Assembly (NCBI RefSeq): GCF_014145395.1
Contig: NZ_JACHTE010000002.1
Location: 62,001 to 126,000, forward strand
Length of the DNA stretch: 64,000 bases
Reading direction: 5' to 3'
From: Marilutibacter penaei
GTDB taxonomy: Bacteria; Pseudomonadota; Gammaproteobacteria; Xanthomonadales; Xanthomonadaceae
Shown: piece after piece, positions 35,098 to 44,176 of the stretch
How the letters are laid out: each line of letters begins with the position of its first letter
Numbering within the stretch: the stretch's first letter is position 1
Translations under genes and position numbers: made by a program
The notes under the pieces: model-generated
Databases searched by the model: none
The model's input: the letters and a program-made list of their open reading frames with translations, nothing else
Told to the model about the DNA's origin: nothing

Positions 35098-35861
35098 AGC
35101 AGGCGCGACCTCAGGCGCTGGTAGTTGTCGTTCCCGAGCACCTTCTTCGGTACACGCAGGGCCAGGAAGCGCGTGCGCGCGAGGCGGGGCGAAAGTCCCG
35201 ACCAGTCGACCAGGCGGGCGAATCGCGTGTCGTCCATCTGGCGGGTCACGGCGATGCGCTGCAGCCAGGAGGAACGGAACGGCGCCCGGTTGGGGCCCGG
35301 CACGGAGCCAAGCAGGTGCCGGTAACCGCTCGCCCGGGCCTGCCGCGATTCGCGGTCACCGCCCCGGCCGCCCGGCAACGCGATCGCATCGATCTCGACG
35401 CCACACAGCGCTGCCAGGGTCTCGCGGCTGCTGTCCAGCTCCTCGGCGAGGGCCGCGTCGGACAGATCCTCGAGGAAGGCATGCGTCCGACCGTGGGATC
35501 CGACGCCCATGCCGGCGCCCGACAGTGCCCGCACGTCTTCGGAGGAAAGCATCCCCGGCTGGTCCACGAAGTCGCTGGTGATGAAGAACTCGGCCACCAT
35601 GCCGCGCTCCAGCAACAGCGGCGTGGCGACCTCGAGGTTCGAGACGTCGCCGTCGTCGAAGGTCACGAGTACCGGTTTCGCAGGAAGCGCATCCGGACGG
35701 TCCAGGTCGCCCAGCCGGATGCTCCGGTAGCCTTGCGAACGCAACCAGTCCATCTGGCGGGCGAAGGCGACGGGCGTGACACTGTAGACCGCATCGAAGC
35801 GGCCACGCGCGCCGGGGTCGGCGTGCAGGCCGTGGTACATGAGGACGGGCAGGCGCTTCAT
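35094..35861 (-). CDS. Polysaccharide deacetylase (NodB/CE4), small
   Basis: A 255-residue CE4-type enzyme expected to remove N-acetyl groups from amino sugars. TFDDGD provides the catalytic Asp and first metal ligand, and SHGRTH the metal-binding His pair; LMYHGLH and LPGG are the flanking family motifs. No signal peptide is obvious, so it may act on cytoplasmic lipid-linked intermediates or be exported by another route. It overlaps both neighbours by four bases within the right-arm operon. Together with the next gene it gives the locus two deacetylases. Confidence 0.85.
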   Translation of the reverse strand: MKRLPVLMYHGLHADPGARGRFDAVYSVTPVAFARQMDWLRSQGYRSIRLGDLDRPDALPAKPVLVTFDDGDVSNLEVATPLLLERGMVAEFFITSDFVDQPGMLSSEDVRALSGAGMGVGSHGRTHAFLEDLSDAALAEELDSSRETLAALCGVEIDAIALPGGRGGDRESRQARASGYRHLLGSVPGPNRAPFRSSWLQRIAVTRQMDDTRFARLVDWSGLSPRLARTRFLALRVPKKVLGNDNYQRLRSRLL

Positions 35862-36880
35862 GCGGAGGCCATCTTCCGCATCAGGCCGAGCAGTCCGCTC
35901 GACTCGCTGAAGAACAGCGCAGGGGACAAGGCACCGGAAGGCGTGCGGTAACGTGATTCGTGCACGTTGAAGCGCAGCAGCCGGTAACGGTCTGTCTGCG
36001 TCCTGTTCACGCCCTCGATGGAGGTGGTGGCGCTGACGTAGCCCGCCCGGCGGACCAGCTCGACGTCGCGCGGACCGAAGTCCTCGGCGGTGCCGTTGGG
36101 GTAGGCGAAGTGACGTGGTCGCTTGTGCAGCACCTGGGCGATCTGGTCGGTGCAGCCTTCGATCTCGGCCTGGGCGGTGGCGGCGTCCACGCGACTGAGC
36201 AGGACGTGGCCGCGCGTATGGCCGCCGAGGTCGATCCCGTTGCGGTCCAGGGTGCGGACGTCGTCCCAGTCCATCATCTCGCGCTCCGACGCCTCTCGCG
36301 TGCGCGGCTGCAACTGGGCGAAGACCCCGTCCAGCACCTCCTGGAAACGTTCATGCGGCAACTGCTTGAGCAAGGGCGGGAGTATCGCCAGGGCGCGCCG
36401 CCGTTCGTGCGCGTCGGACAGGTCGAAGCGGCCGAGGCCCAGATGCCCGAGATCCAACAGGTCCTGCCTTCGGCAGCGGACCGCCGTCACGAGCTGGTAG
36501 GCCCAGATGGGGTCCGCGCCGATATGGTCGGTCGCGAGGTAGACGGTGGCCGGCACGCCGTCCAGGGGCGGGGACAGCAGGTTCAGGTTGTCGCGGTAGC
36601 CGTCGTCGAGCGTCACCGCGTACAGGGTGGTCGTACCGCGTGGCCGGTCGAGGTGTGACAGCCCTTCGTCCAGGCTGACCAGCTTCCGGTCGTCGCGCAG
36701 CCAGGCCACGATCTGGCCGAACGTGTCGCTGGAGATGCTGAGGGGGAACGGGTCGTCCTCGCCGCGCAGGCGATGCAGCATGAGTACGACCAGGCCGGCA
36801 CCGGACAGGCGACGGTAGAGGGCGTCGAGGCCACTGTAGTGGCAGCCGATGGCAATCAGGTAGCGGATCCATGCAGTCAT
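35858..36880 (-). CDS. Polysaccharide deacetylase (NodB/CE4), large
   Basis: A 340-residue deacetylase. The NodB core has TLDDGY (about 98) and GGHTRGH as metal-binding motifs, with an insertion of about 90 residues between them, and HFAYPNGTAEDF near the end of the fold. The N-terminus is weakly hydrophobic and basic without a cleavable signal. ATG 36880 overlaps the upstream polymerase stop by four bases. It resembles the deacetylases of XrtA-type loci in size and layout. Having a second, larger deacetylase suggests two different positions or stages of deacetylation. Confidence 0.85.
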   Translation of the reverse strand: MTAWIRYLIAIGCHYSGLDALYRRLSGAGLVVLMLHRLRGEDDPFPLSISSDTFGQIVAWLRDDRKLVSLDEGLSHLDRPRGTTTLYAVTLDDGYRDNLNLLSPPLDGVPATVYLATDHIGADPIWAYQLVTAVRCRRQDLLDLGHLGLGRFDLSDAHERRRALAILPPLLKQLPHERFQEVLDGVFAQLQPRTREASEREMMDWDDVRTLDRNGIDLGGHTRGHVLLSRVDAATAQAEIEGCTDQIAQVLHKRPRHFAYPNGTAEDFGPRDVELVRRAGYVSATTSIEGVNRTQTDRYRLLRFNVHESRYRTPSGALSPALFFSESSGLLGLMRKMASA

Positions 36881-38235
36881 GCGGGGCGTCCCGGGCGGGG
36901 GGCTTCGGCGGGCAGGAAGCGCGCCTTGGCCACGAGTGCAACGAAGGCCCAGAAATGCGCCATCATCGGATAGTGCGTGAACCGGTCGCCGAACAGGTTG
37001 CCGACGACCAGCGCCATCCACGCGCCCATCAGGCCCAGTGCGAGCGCGTAGCGCAGGGTGCCGCTCGGCGCGTTCGAGATCTCCTTGCGTGCCATCAGCA
37101 GGATCGAGAGCAGGATGCCCAGCAGCAGCACGGCGCCGATGGTGCCGCCCTCGGCCAGCGTGCGGATGTACAGGTTGTGGGTGTCCTTGCCATGGGGATT
37201 GATCTCCGTGTGCTGGAACGAGTGGTAGCCCGTGCCGGTGACCGGGTGCCGCGTATAGGTGTCCCAGGCGATGCCCCAGTACACGAAGCGCAGCTCGGTG
37301 CTTTCGTCGCGTTCGTTTTCCTCCACCGCGGTGCTGTCGAAGCGCTCGATCACGGAGTAGGGGAGGATCGCGGGCAACAGCACGGCCGCGAGGAACAGGG
37401 GGGCGATCATCTTCCATCGGCCACGCCAGACGAGGATCACGGTCACCAGTCCGAGGATCAGCGCGATGTAGGCGGTGCGCGAGTAGGCATAGAGCACGCC
37501 CATCACCATGCACGCGATGCAGAACCCGAGCCCGAGCTTCCACAGGCGCGGCAAACGTGCCGCCAGCAGCAGCGCGAAGGCCATCACCGCGGCGGTCACG
37601 CAGAACGCGGCGAACTCGTTCGCACCCAGCATGCTGAAGGTGCCGGAAATGCGCAGGTCGTCCGAGTAGTGCCAGCTGGCCACGCTGAGGTGCTGGGACC
37701 AGGCCACCTTCGCGATATACGGCAACGGGACCATCATCGCGATGATGACGCGCCGCGCCGTCGTCCAGTCCTGCACGCTCTTCTGCACGAGGAACAGCAG
37801 CGACATGCCGATGAGATGGTCCTTCATCATCTGGAAGTGGTCGCCGGTGTCGGCCACGTACTGCGATGCCACGAACAGGGACACGAGGCTGTAGGCGATA
37901 TAGGCAAAGACCCAGCGGTTGATGGACGCACCGGGGGCCAGGCGCCCCCCCGAGGCCAAGGCACCGACGAGGCTGGCGAGGAAGGCCACGTTGAGGAAGT
38001 TCAGGCCGCCGCCGAGGTTCGGAATGTATCCAACCTGGATGTTCTGCAGCGGCAACAGCATCAGGAAGGCGTAAAGGGGCCAGTTCTGCCGGTGCACGCG
38101 AGCGGGCCTCACGCCTGCATCCGGGGCCACCCGCGTACGAGGCGCCATCGATACCGGGCGCGCGAGCATCGCCTTTGCCGCGAGGGGAAAGCGCTCGGGG
38201 CCGGGAGGGCTCGCGTCAGGCCGCATGGGCGTCAT
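36877..38235 (-). CDS. O-antigen ligase/Wzy-like polymerase
   Basis: Integral membrane protein of 452 residues with an unusually long cytoplasmic N-terminus (about 50 residues) and 10-12 helices. The large periplasmic loop carries the Wzy_C signature: GTGYHSFQ followed by PHGKDTHNLYIRTLAEGG, with the conserved HN. It should polymerise flipped repeat units in the periplasm. GGAG six bases before the ATG supports the start, which overlaps the upstream glycosyltransferase gene by 20 bases. Because Wzz and Wza are in the same operon, the polymerase reading is preferred over lipid A-core ligase. Confidence 0.85.
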   Translation of the reverse strand: MTPMRPDASPPGPERFPLAAKAMLARPVSMAPRTRVAPDAGVRPARVHRQNWPLYAFLMLLPLQNIQVGYIPNLGGGLNFLNVAFLASLVGALASGGRLAPGASINRWVFAYIAYSLVSLFVASQYVADTGDHFQMMKDHLIGMSLLFLVQKSVQDWTTARRVIIAMMVPLPYIAKVAWSQHLSVASWHYSDDLRISGTFSMLGANEFAAFCVTAAVMAFALLLAARLPRLWKLGLGFCIACMVMGVLYAYSRTAYIALILGLVTVILVWRGRWKMIAPLFLAAVLLPAILPYSVIERFDSTAVEENERDESTELRFVYWGIAWDTYTRHPVTGTGYHSFQHTEINPHGKDTHNLYIRTLAEGGTIGAVLLLGILLSILLMARKEISNAPSGTLRYALALGLMGAWMALVVGNLFGDRFTHYPMMAHFWAFVALVAKARFLPAEAPRPGRPA

Positions 38236-39370
38236 CGCAGGCTCCCTTCACCGCGAGATACAGGTCGCGGTAGCGTCGCGCCATGGCCTCCGGCGAATGG
38301 CGCGAACGCACGTACTCCCGGGCGGTCGTGTCGGTCGCGCGCCCGGCACGGAGCCGGTCGGCCATCGCCGAGGCCAGGGCGTGCAGGTCCTGCCGGGGCA
38401 CGAGCCGGCCTTCGTCTGAGGCCGCGAGCAGGCGGCCCACCTCGCCCACGTCGCTGGCGATGACGGGCAGCGCATGGTCCATCGCCTCGAGCACGGTCAG
38501 CGGCATGCCCTCGCTCAGGGACGGCAATACCAGGCAATCGATCAGCGGATAGACCCGTTGCATGTCGTCCATCACGCCAGTGAAACGAACCCGGCCGTGC
38601 AGGCCCAGCGCGTCGCACTGCGCCTTCAGGGCGTCGGCTTCAGGACCGTCCCCGACCAAGAGCAGCACGCAACGCGTTTCCGCGCGCGCGATGCGGGCGA
38701 ACGCCTCCACCAGCTGCCCGAGGTTTTTCTCGGGCGAGAACCGCGCGACCGCGCCGAACACGAACGGCCTGGCCTGCAACCCGAACCGTTCGATCAGCAC
38801 CCGGGAGGGGGCGTGCGCGTTGTCGTCCAGTTCGATGCCATTGTCGATGACCTGGATCCTGTCGCGGGGGATGCCCGCCGCGGAGAGGCCGTCGACCTGG
38901 CAGTGCGCGACGACCGCGAGCGCGTCGAACCCGCGCAGGACGGCCCGTTCGATCCGGTTGTAAAGACGCAGGGAACGGGTCGCTTCGACCTGTCCATGCA
39001 AGGTGGCGACGCGCCGGACGGCGAGTCCCCGGGTGGCCAGCCACGCGTAGGTGGCGCTCTTGTAGTCGTGCGCGTGCAGGACGTCGATGCGATGACCGCG
39101 GACCTGTTCGCGCAGACGGGACAGCGTGGTCATGTCCACGCGGCTCCTGCACGGCAACAGTTCGCACGCCTGGCCACGGGCGATGGCCGAACGGTGCAGC
39201 GCCTGTTCCGGGGTGAGGTAGTTGTTGATGCTGGCTAGTCGACTGTCCACGCCCACGCCAGGGAGGGCGCCGTTCAGTGCCAGCACCATGCGATCCGCGC
39301 CGAACAGGCCGGCACTGGATCGCAGTTGCATCACGCGCGGGCGTGCGTCCGTGGGCGTGCTCAGTGACAT
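38216..39370 (-). CDS. GT4-type glycosyltransferase (Stp2-like)
   Basis: A 384-residue retaining glycosyltransferase. The N-terminal RVMQLRSSAGLFGADRM and VLHAHDYKSATYAW blocks and the C-terminal VIDNGIELD, FSPEKNLGQLVEAFA and PSLSEGMPLTVLEAM motifs are those of family 4, the last carrying the donor-binding Glu. GGAGGG directly before ATG 39370 decides the start. It overlaps both neighbours. It may correspond to the second Stp transferase of exosortase-linked loci, but that is a resemblance only. Confidence 0.86.
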   Translation of the reverse strand: MSLSTPTDARPRVMQLRSSAGLFGADRMVLALNGALPGVGVDSRLASINNYLTPEQALHRSAIARGQACELLPCRSRVDMTTLSRLREQVRGHRIDVLHAHDYKSATYAWLATRGLAVRRVATLHGQVEATRSLRLYNRIERAVLRGFDALAVVAHCQVDGLSAAGIPRDRIQVIDNGIELDDNAHAPSRVLIERFGLQARPFVFGAVARFSPEKNLGQLVEAFARIARAETRCVLLLVGDGPEADALKAQCDALGLHGRVRFTGVMDDMQRVYPLIDCLVLPSLSEGMPLTVLEAMDHALPVIASDVGEVGRLLAASDEGRLVPRQDLHALASAMADRLRAGRATDTTAREYVRSRHSPEAMARRYRDLYLAVKGACDDAHAA

Positions 39371-40584
39371 GGGCCCTCCAGCAGGCGCTGGTACAGGCGC
39401 TCGTAGGCACGCACCATCGTTTCGAGCGAGAACTCGGCTTCGATCCGACGGCGTCCCGCGGCACCCAGCTGTTCGCGCAATCCCGCGTCGCCGGCGAGCC
39501 GGTCCATCGCGGTTGCCATCTCCGTGACGTCGGCGGCGGGAACCAGGCAGCCGGTGACACCGTCGCGGACCAGTTGCAGGTTGCCCCCGACCGCGGTGGC
39601 GAGCACGGGCAGGCCGCTGGCCATGGCTTCCAGCACGGCATTGGACATGCCTTCGCTGTGCGAGGCGAGGACCGAGACATCCAGTGCCGGGAGAATCCTG
39701 TCGATGTCCGCGCGGATTCCCAGCTGGGTGACTGCTGCGCCCAGGCCGAGTGCCTGAGCCTGCCGCTCGAGCGGTCCCGCGAGCTCGCCACTGCCCACCA
39801 GCAGCAGCCGACACCGCGGGTTCCGCGCATGCACGCGGGCGAAGGCATCCAGCAGGACGGCGTGGCCTTTCACGGGGTACAGGCTGGCGACGCATCCGAA
39901 CGCGATCTCGTCAGGCCCAAGCCCCAACGATGCGCGCATTGCCTGCCGTTGACCCGCGGATGCCGCGGGCCGGAACTTCGCGGTATCCACGCCGTTGGGG
40001 ATCCACACCATCCGGCCAGGACCCAGGCGTTCATGCCGGGCGAGCGCACCGAGGATCTCGTGCGCGGGCGCGACCACCGCGTCGTAACGGCCATTGAGCA
40101 GGCGGAACGCCAGGCGCAGCCGCGCGTTCTTCATGAATCCCATGTCGCGCCGGTTCGAGACATGCCGGCAGGCCCCGGCACCGCGTGCCGCTGCGTTCGC
40201 GAGGTCGGACTTCTCGTGCTGGGACTGGATGATGTCGAAGCGTCCCTCGCGTACGAAGTCCCGCAGGCGCCGCAGGGTGCGACGACCGCTGCGCCCGTAG
40301 ATCGCCGCGGTCGGCCAGCCCAGCAGGCGCAGCGGGCGCCCGCTGGCACCCAGCGAAGCCTGGACATCGCTCTCCTCGCGAGCGCCCAACTGCACCACCG
40401 TCACGTCGTAACGATCGACCGGCAAGCGCTCGATGAGATTGCGGAGGAAACGCTCGCTGCCGCCGGTGTTCTCCAGCGTGGTGTCCGTCAGCAGCAGCAG
40501 GCGGACCGGCGCGGGCTGGACGGCTTCAGGCGCGACCGGCTCAGCGGCGATAAGCGATGCTGACCAGGGCGGCATTGTCGTCAT
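39361..40584 (-). CDS. GT4-type glycosyltransferase
   Basis: A 407-residue family 4 glycosyltransferase with TENTGGSE-like donor/acceptor loop (TLENTGGSERF), SQHEKSDLA, WIPNGVDTAKFRP, ASLYPVKGHAVLLDAF and SHSEGMSNAVLEAMA. It adds one sugar of the repeat unit. The ATG lies 44 bases inside the outer-membrane protein gene and has a weak ribosome site, so translation probably depends on coupling. It is similar in size to the next gene but distinct in sequence. Confidence 0.86.
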   Translation of the reverse strand: MTTMPPWSASLIAAEPVAPEAVQPAPVRLLLLTDTTLENTGGSERFLRNLIERLPVDRYDVTVVQLGAREESDVQASLGASGRPLRLLGWPTAAIYGRSGRRTLRRLRDFVREGRFDIIQSQHEKSDLANAAARGAGACRHVSNRRDMGFMKNARLRLAFRLLNGRYDAVVAPAHEILGALARHERLGPGRMVWIPNGVDTAKFRPAASAGQRQAMRASLGLGPDEIAFGCVASLYPVKGHAVLLDAFARVHARNPRCRLLLVGSGELAGPLERQAQALGLGAAVTQLGIRADIDRILPALDVSVLASHSEGMSNAVLEAMASGLPVLATAVGGNLQLVRDGVTGCLVPAADVTEMATAMDRLAGDAGLREQLGAAGRRRIEAEFSLETMVRAYERLYQRLLEGPCH

Positions 40585-41860
40585 AGCTGAAACCTTGCAC
40601 GGAACTGTCGCGGGTGCGGCGCAACAGGTTGAAGCGCCCGGTCAGGTGGCGCGTGAATCGCCGCTCGATCCCGATTCCCAGCGTCAGGTCGCGGTCGAGA
40701 CGGTCGAGCGTCTCGTACTCACGGCGTTGATAGTCCGCGGTCAGGTTCAGGTCGGTCAGGGCATTGAAGCGGTGCGTGTACCCGACATAGGCACCGCTGA
40801 ACCGGTTGTCGAAGTCATCGGCCTCGATGTACTCGGCTTGCTCGTGGAACACCGTCGCGTCGAACGCGTAGCGCGGCGTGGCGTGCTGGAAGCCGATCTC
40901 GGCGCGCTTCTGCCGATAGGGGTCGGAGGAGACGATGGTGCCGCTCACGTCGATGTCGGTGCCGACCGGCAGGTCGGGTCCGATCGGCGTGGCGACCAGG
41001 CTTCGCGCCGTATCGGAGAACTGGTAGTCGAGGCTCGCGCTCAGCGAGGTTTCTGCCGAAAGACGCCAGTCGAGCGCAAGGCGGGCCAGGGGAGCGTCAT
41101 GGCCCGCGCCATCCACCACGTCCAGGCGGGAATAGCCCAGGTCGAGGCTGGCGTCGAAGTCGTTGAGGTTCCTTTGATAGTTGCCGTAGACATCCCAGCG
41201 GTCGTAGTCGCTGCTCACGGTGGTGTCGTCGAACTCGACCTGGTTCGCTTCGACATTGAAGGAAGCCCGCGAGGTGGGCGTCAAATCGTGCAGCACGCGG
41301 AACGCGCCGTTGAGGCGATGGCCGTCGAAGTCAGCCGTCTCCTCTGCCTCGTTGCGGGTGTAGCGCAGGTCCAGCTGGCCGCGCGTGCGGTCGCCGAAGC
41401 GCAGGTAGAGCGTCGGCCCGCCGACCAGCACGTTGACCCGTTGCGTATTGCTGGGGGTCAACGGCGACAGGATGTTGACCGGCTGCTGGCTCAGGTAATC
41501 GTCGACCATGAAGTCGAGGCGCTCGGGCAGCGCGCGCCAGCGCAGGTGGCCGCTGAACCCGCTCCGCACCTCGTCATCGAACGTCCCGCTCGTGTAGTGC
41601 AGGTAACGGACATTGCCGCGTGCGGTGGCATCGACGCTGCGGCCCTCGTGTACGAAGCTGAAGTCGATGCCGGGCGCCAGCGTGGTTTCGCTGATCTCGT
41701 CGTATTCGCTGAGGATGATGTTGGAGTTGTGGGTCACGCCCACGCTGAGTTCGTAGTCGAGGTCGATGGCACCCACCCTGCCGGGCAGCAGTGCGGCACC
41801 GACGATGGCGAGCGAAAGCAACGTGTGGCGCGGGGCCTGCATGCGGGGGCGGGTCTGCAT
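40541..41860 (-). CDS. Outer-membrane beta-barrel protein of EPS locus
   Basis: A 439-residue protein with a signal peptide (LLSLAIVGAALLPGRVGA, cleavage near residue 30) and many alternating amphipathic strands ending in an aromatic/basic C-terminus (ALVSIAYRR), as expected of an outer-membrane barrel. It starts IDLDYELSVGVTHNSNI and resembles the PEP-CTERM-associated outer-membrane proteins found beside Wzz and the autokinase in exosortase loci. An excellent GAGGAGG site, overlapping the stop of the upstream ATPase, fixes ATG 41860. It may help secrete or hold the polymer at the surface; the mechanism is not known. Confidence 0.78.
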   Translation of the reverse strand: MQTRPRMQAPRHTLLSLAIVGAALLPGRVGAIDLDYELSVGVTHNSNIILSEYDEISETTLAPGIDFSFVHEGRSVDATARGNVRYLHYTSGTFDDEVRSGFSGHLRWRALPERLDFMVDDYLSQQPVNILSPLTPSNTQRVNVLVGGPTLYLRFGDRTRGQLDLRYTRNEAEETADFDGHRLNGAFRVLHDLTPTSRASFNVEANQVEFDDTTVSSDYDRWDVYGNYQRNLNDFDASLDLGYSRLDVVDGAGHDAPLARLALDWRLSAETSLSASLDYQFSDTARSLVATPIGPDLPVGTDIDVSGTIVSSDPYRQKRAEIGFQHATPRYAFDATVFHEQAEYIEADDFDNRFSGAYVGYTHRFNALTDLNLTADYQRREYETLDRLDRDLTLGIGIERRFTRHLTGRFNLLRRTRDSSVQGFSYDDNAALVSIAYRR

Positions 41861-41870
41861 CCGGGCCTCC

Positions 41871-42608
41871 TCAGACGCCCTGGTTGAAGACCACGCCGGC
41901 GAATTTCTCCGGATCGAAATTCGCGGCGGCCTGGGCGATCGCTTCGGGCGAGTCCTGTCCATAGCCCGCAACGAGGATCACCACGTCGGCGAGGTCGGCC
42001 AGGATCCGGGCCTCCGGGGCGCCCCTGACCGGGGGGCTGTCCAGGAACATGTAGCAGTCGGGATGCTGGCTGCGGATGGAGTCGAGCATCAGCCGCATGC
42101 GCATCGAGCTGAAGTACTCGGCGCCCGCTTCCCGCACGCCGCCCGCAGGCAGGACCGACAGGCCGGGCATGCCCGTGTCGTACAGGACGTCCTCGATCTG
42201 GCCGTCCGGGTCTTCCAGGTAGTCGGTGAGGCCCCCTTGGGCGCAGTCGATCTGCAGGGTCGCATGCTGCGAAGGGTGGCGCAGGTCGCAGTCGATCAGC
42301 AGCGCGCTGCGGGTCTCGTCGAAGGCCATCGCAGCGGCCAGGTTGCGGGCGACGAAGCTGCCGCCGCAGCCCGCGCTGACCGGAGCCACCAGCGCGACGA
42401 AGTTGTTGGTGGTCATCGCCAGCAGGCGGGTGCGGATCTCGCGGAAGGCATCGACCTCCGGTCGCGCGACCGCCGAGCGCCGGATCAGTGCGCGCTCCTC
42501 CATCTGGGCCGGGGTCAGGGACGGTGCGGCGTGGCGCAGGGAGAGCGAGCGTCCCCTTCCACGTCGCGCGAGCTCGTCGTGGCTGGGGTGCTGGACGACC
42601 GTGTTCAT
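41871..42608 (-). CDS. CpsD/CapB-like polysaccharide ATPase with defective P-loop
   Basis: A 245-residue protein related to the BY-kinases that phosphorylate their own Tyr tails and control polymer length together with Wzz. The Walker A' motif ALLIDCDLRHP and the VFNQGV end are present, but the Walker A reads PVSAGCGGSF: the Lys and following Thr/Ser of GxGKT/S are replaced, and no Tyr cluster ends the chain. It may bind nucleotide weakly or act structurally. It overlaps Wzz by four bases, as is usual for such pairs. The family is clear, the kinase activity doubtful. Confidence 0.82.
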   Translation of the reverse strand: MNTVVQHPSHDELARRGRGRSLSLRHAAPSLTPAQMEERALIRRSAVARPEVDAFREIRTRLLAMTTNNFVALVAPVSAGCGGSFVARNLAAAMAFDETRSALLIDCDLRHPSQHATLQIDCAQGGLTDYLEDPDGQIEDVLYDTGMPGLSVLPAGGVREAGAEYFSSMRMRLMLDSIRSQHPDCYMFLDSPPVRGAPEARILADLADVVILVAGYGQDSPEAIAQAAANFDPEKFAGVVFNQGV

Positions 42609-44176
42609 GAGCCTGCGACCTTGATGAGGAGAACGATGCCGTAGACGATCGGGACCAGCAGGAAGAGGCCTGCCGCCATCATCACCCGGCGCCGGTAGGC
42701 GCTGCGGCGCGCCTGCGTGTAGTAATGGGGTACCGCGCCCAGCACCGGCAGGCCTGCCTGGCGCTCGATCTGCTGCGGCGAGCGGATGCGCGGGTCGAAC
42801 TTCACCAGCACGAGCAGCAACAGCATCGGGGTGGCCAGCGCCATGCCCAGCCCCCCGCCGGCCACATGGAGCAGGCGCAGGCCGTTGCTGCGCAACGGGA
42901 TGCGGGCGGGCTCCTGGATGCGGAAGCTGAGGCCGCGTTGCTCGGCATCGAGGCTCATGGATACCCGTGCGTTCTCGCGGCGCTTCAACAGGTCCTGGTA
43001 GAGGTCGCGATTGACTTCGTAATCGCGGGTCAGTTCGGCCAGGCTGCTTTCCGAAGATGCGATGCGCCGGCTGCGTTCCAGCTCCTGATCGAGCAGGTCC
43101 TGCGCCGTCCCGATCCGGGTACCGGTCGCAGCGGCCTGCCGACGCACCTGCGCCAGCTTGCTCTTGAGCTCGCCATACAGCGGGTTGAAGCTCGCCGAGC
43201 GGTTGATGGCTCCGTCGCTGTTGGCGCTGCGGGCGCGGTCCAGCGACTCTTCCTCGCGCAGTTGCGCCTGGAGGTCGTCCAGCTGGTGCTGGATGCGGAC
43301 CACGTCGGGATGCTGCCGGGTGTAGGTGAGGAGCAGGCGATCCTGCTCGTCCTCCAGTTCCGCGAGGCGGGCGACCAGTTGCCCGGTGCGGGTCTGGAGC
43401 ACGGTGACTTCGTTCTCGCCGGACAGTTGTGATTGCAGGGCGGCCTCCTGCGAGCGCAGGTCCTGCAGGTCCATCCGCGAGGTCTCCACCATGCGGCGCA
43501 GCTCGGCGATGCGGGAGTTCACGTCGGTCTCGATGCCGGGCCGCGCATCGGGGTTGGAGCGGCGGTAGGCCTCGAGCTTGGCTTCCGCGTCGGTCAGCTT
43601 CTGGTGGTACTGGCGCACCTGTGAGTCGATGAAGTCGTACGCGTCGCGGCTTTCGCGTTCCTTGGTGGCCAGGCTCTCCGACATCACCAGTTCCGCGAAA
43701 CGGTTGGTGACGTCATAGGCGCGGCGCGGATTGGAGTCGGTGTACGAGATCTGGATCAGGTTCTCGCGCGGATTGTCGATGCGCGTGCGCTTGGCGATCT
43801 CTTCGGCCAGCCGGTCCTGCTCGAGCGCACTGGGGGCATCGTCCATCCAGCCGCCGGTCTGCAGGATCTCCCCCATCACCTTCTGGCTGAAGGCGACCTG
43901 GCGGGTGATGCTGGCGCGGTTGGAGACCCCGGTCGGCACCGCGCGCCCCTCCATCAGGGGCCGGATGATGTTGGAGTCCTCGACGAGGATGGTGGCGGAG
44001 GAGGTGTACTTCTTCGGCAGGATGATGCCCACCGCCAGTGCAAGCAGGGCGATGGCGGCGAAGAGGGCGACCAGGAGCAGTTGGCGGCGCTTCAGCTCCT
44101 CGATGGCGACGGGGATCAGCGCGGATATGGAGGTCGGCTGTTCCTGGCCCGACCACTCGAGGGCTGGGTATGTCAC
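42605..44176 (-). CDS. Wzz/GumC-type chain-length determinant
   Basis: A 523-residue inner-membrane co-polymerase. A first helix (about 33-53, LLLVALFAAIALLALAVGII) and a last helix pair (about 430-450 and 500-520) bracket a large periplasmic coiled-coil region (about 180-400). The SNGLRLLH...FDPRIRSPQQIE segment near the second helix is typical of exosortase-associated chain-length proteins. There is no fused kinase domain; the kinase-like partner is the next gene. The start overlaps the Wza stop by four bases. It sets polysaccharide length with Wzy and Wza. Confidence 0.9.
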   Translation of the reverse strand: MTYPALEWSGQEQPTSISALIPVAIEELKRRQLLLVALFAAIALLALAVGIILPKKYTSSATILVEDSNIIRPLMEGRAVPTGVSNRASITRQVAFSQKVMGEILQTGGWMDDAPSALEQDRLAEEIAKRTRIDNPRENLIQISYTDSNPRRAYDVTNRFAELVMSESLATKERESRDAYDFIDSQVRQYHQKLTDAEAKLEAYRRSNPDARPGIETDVNSRIAELRRMVETSRMDLQDLRSQEAALQSQLSGENEVTVLQTRTGQLVARLAELEDEQDRLLLTYTRQHPDVVRIQHQLDDLQAQLREEESLDRARSANSDGAINRSASFNPLYGELKSKLAQVRRQAAATGTRIGTAQDLLDQELERSRRIASSESSLAELTRDYEVNRDLYQDLLKRRENARVSMSLDAEQRGLSFRIQEPARIPLRSNGLRLLHVAGGGLGMALATPMLLLLVLVKFDPRIRSPQQIERQAGLPVLGAVPHYYTQARRSAYRRRVMMAAGLFLLVPIVYGIVLLIKVAGS

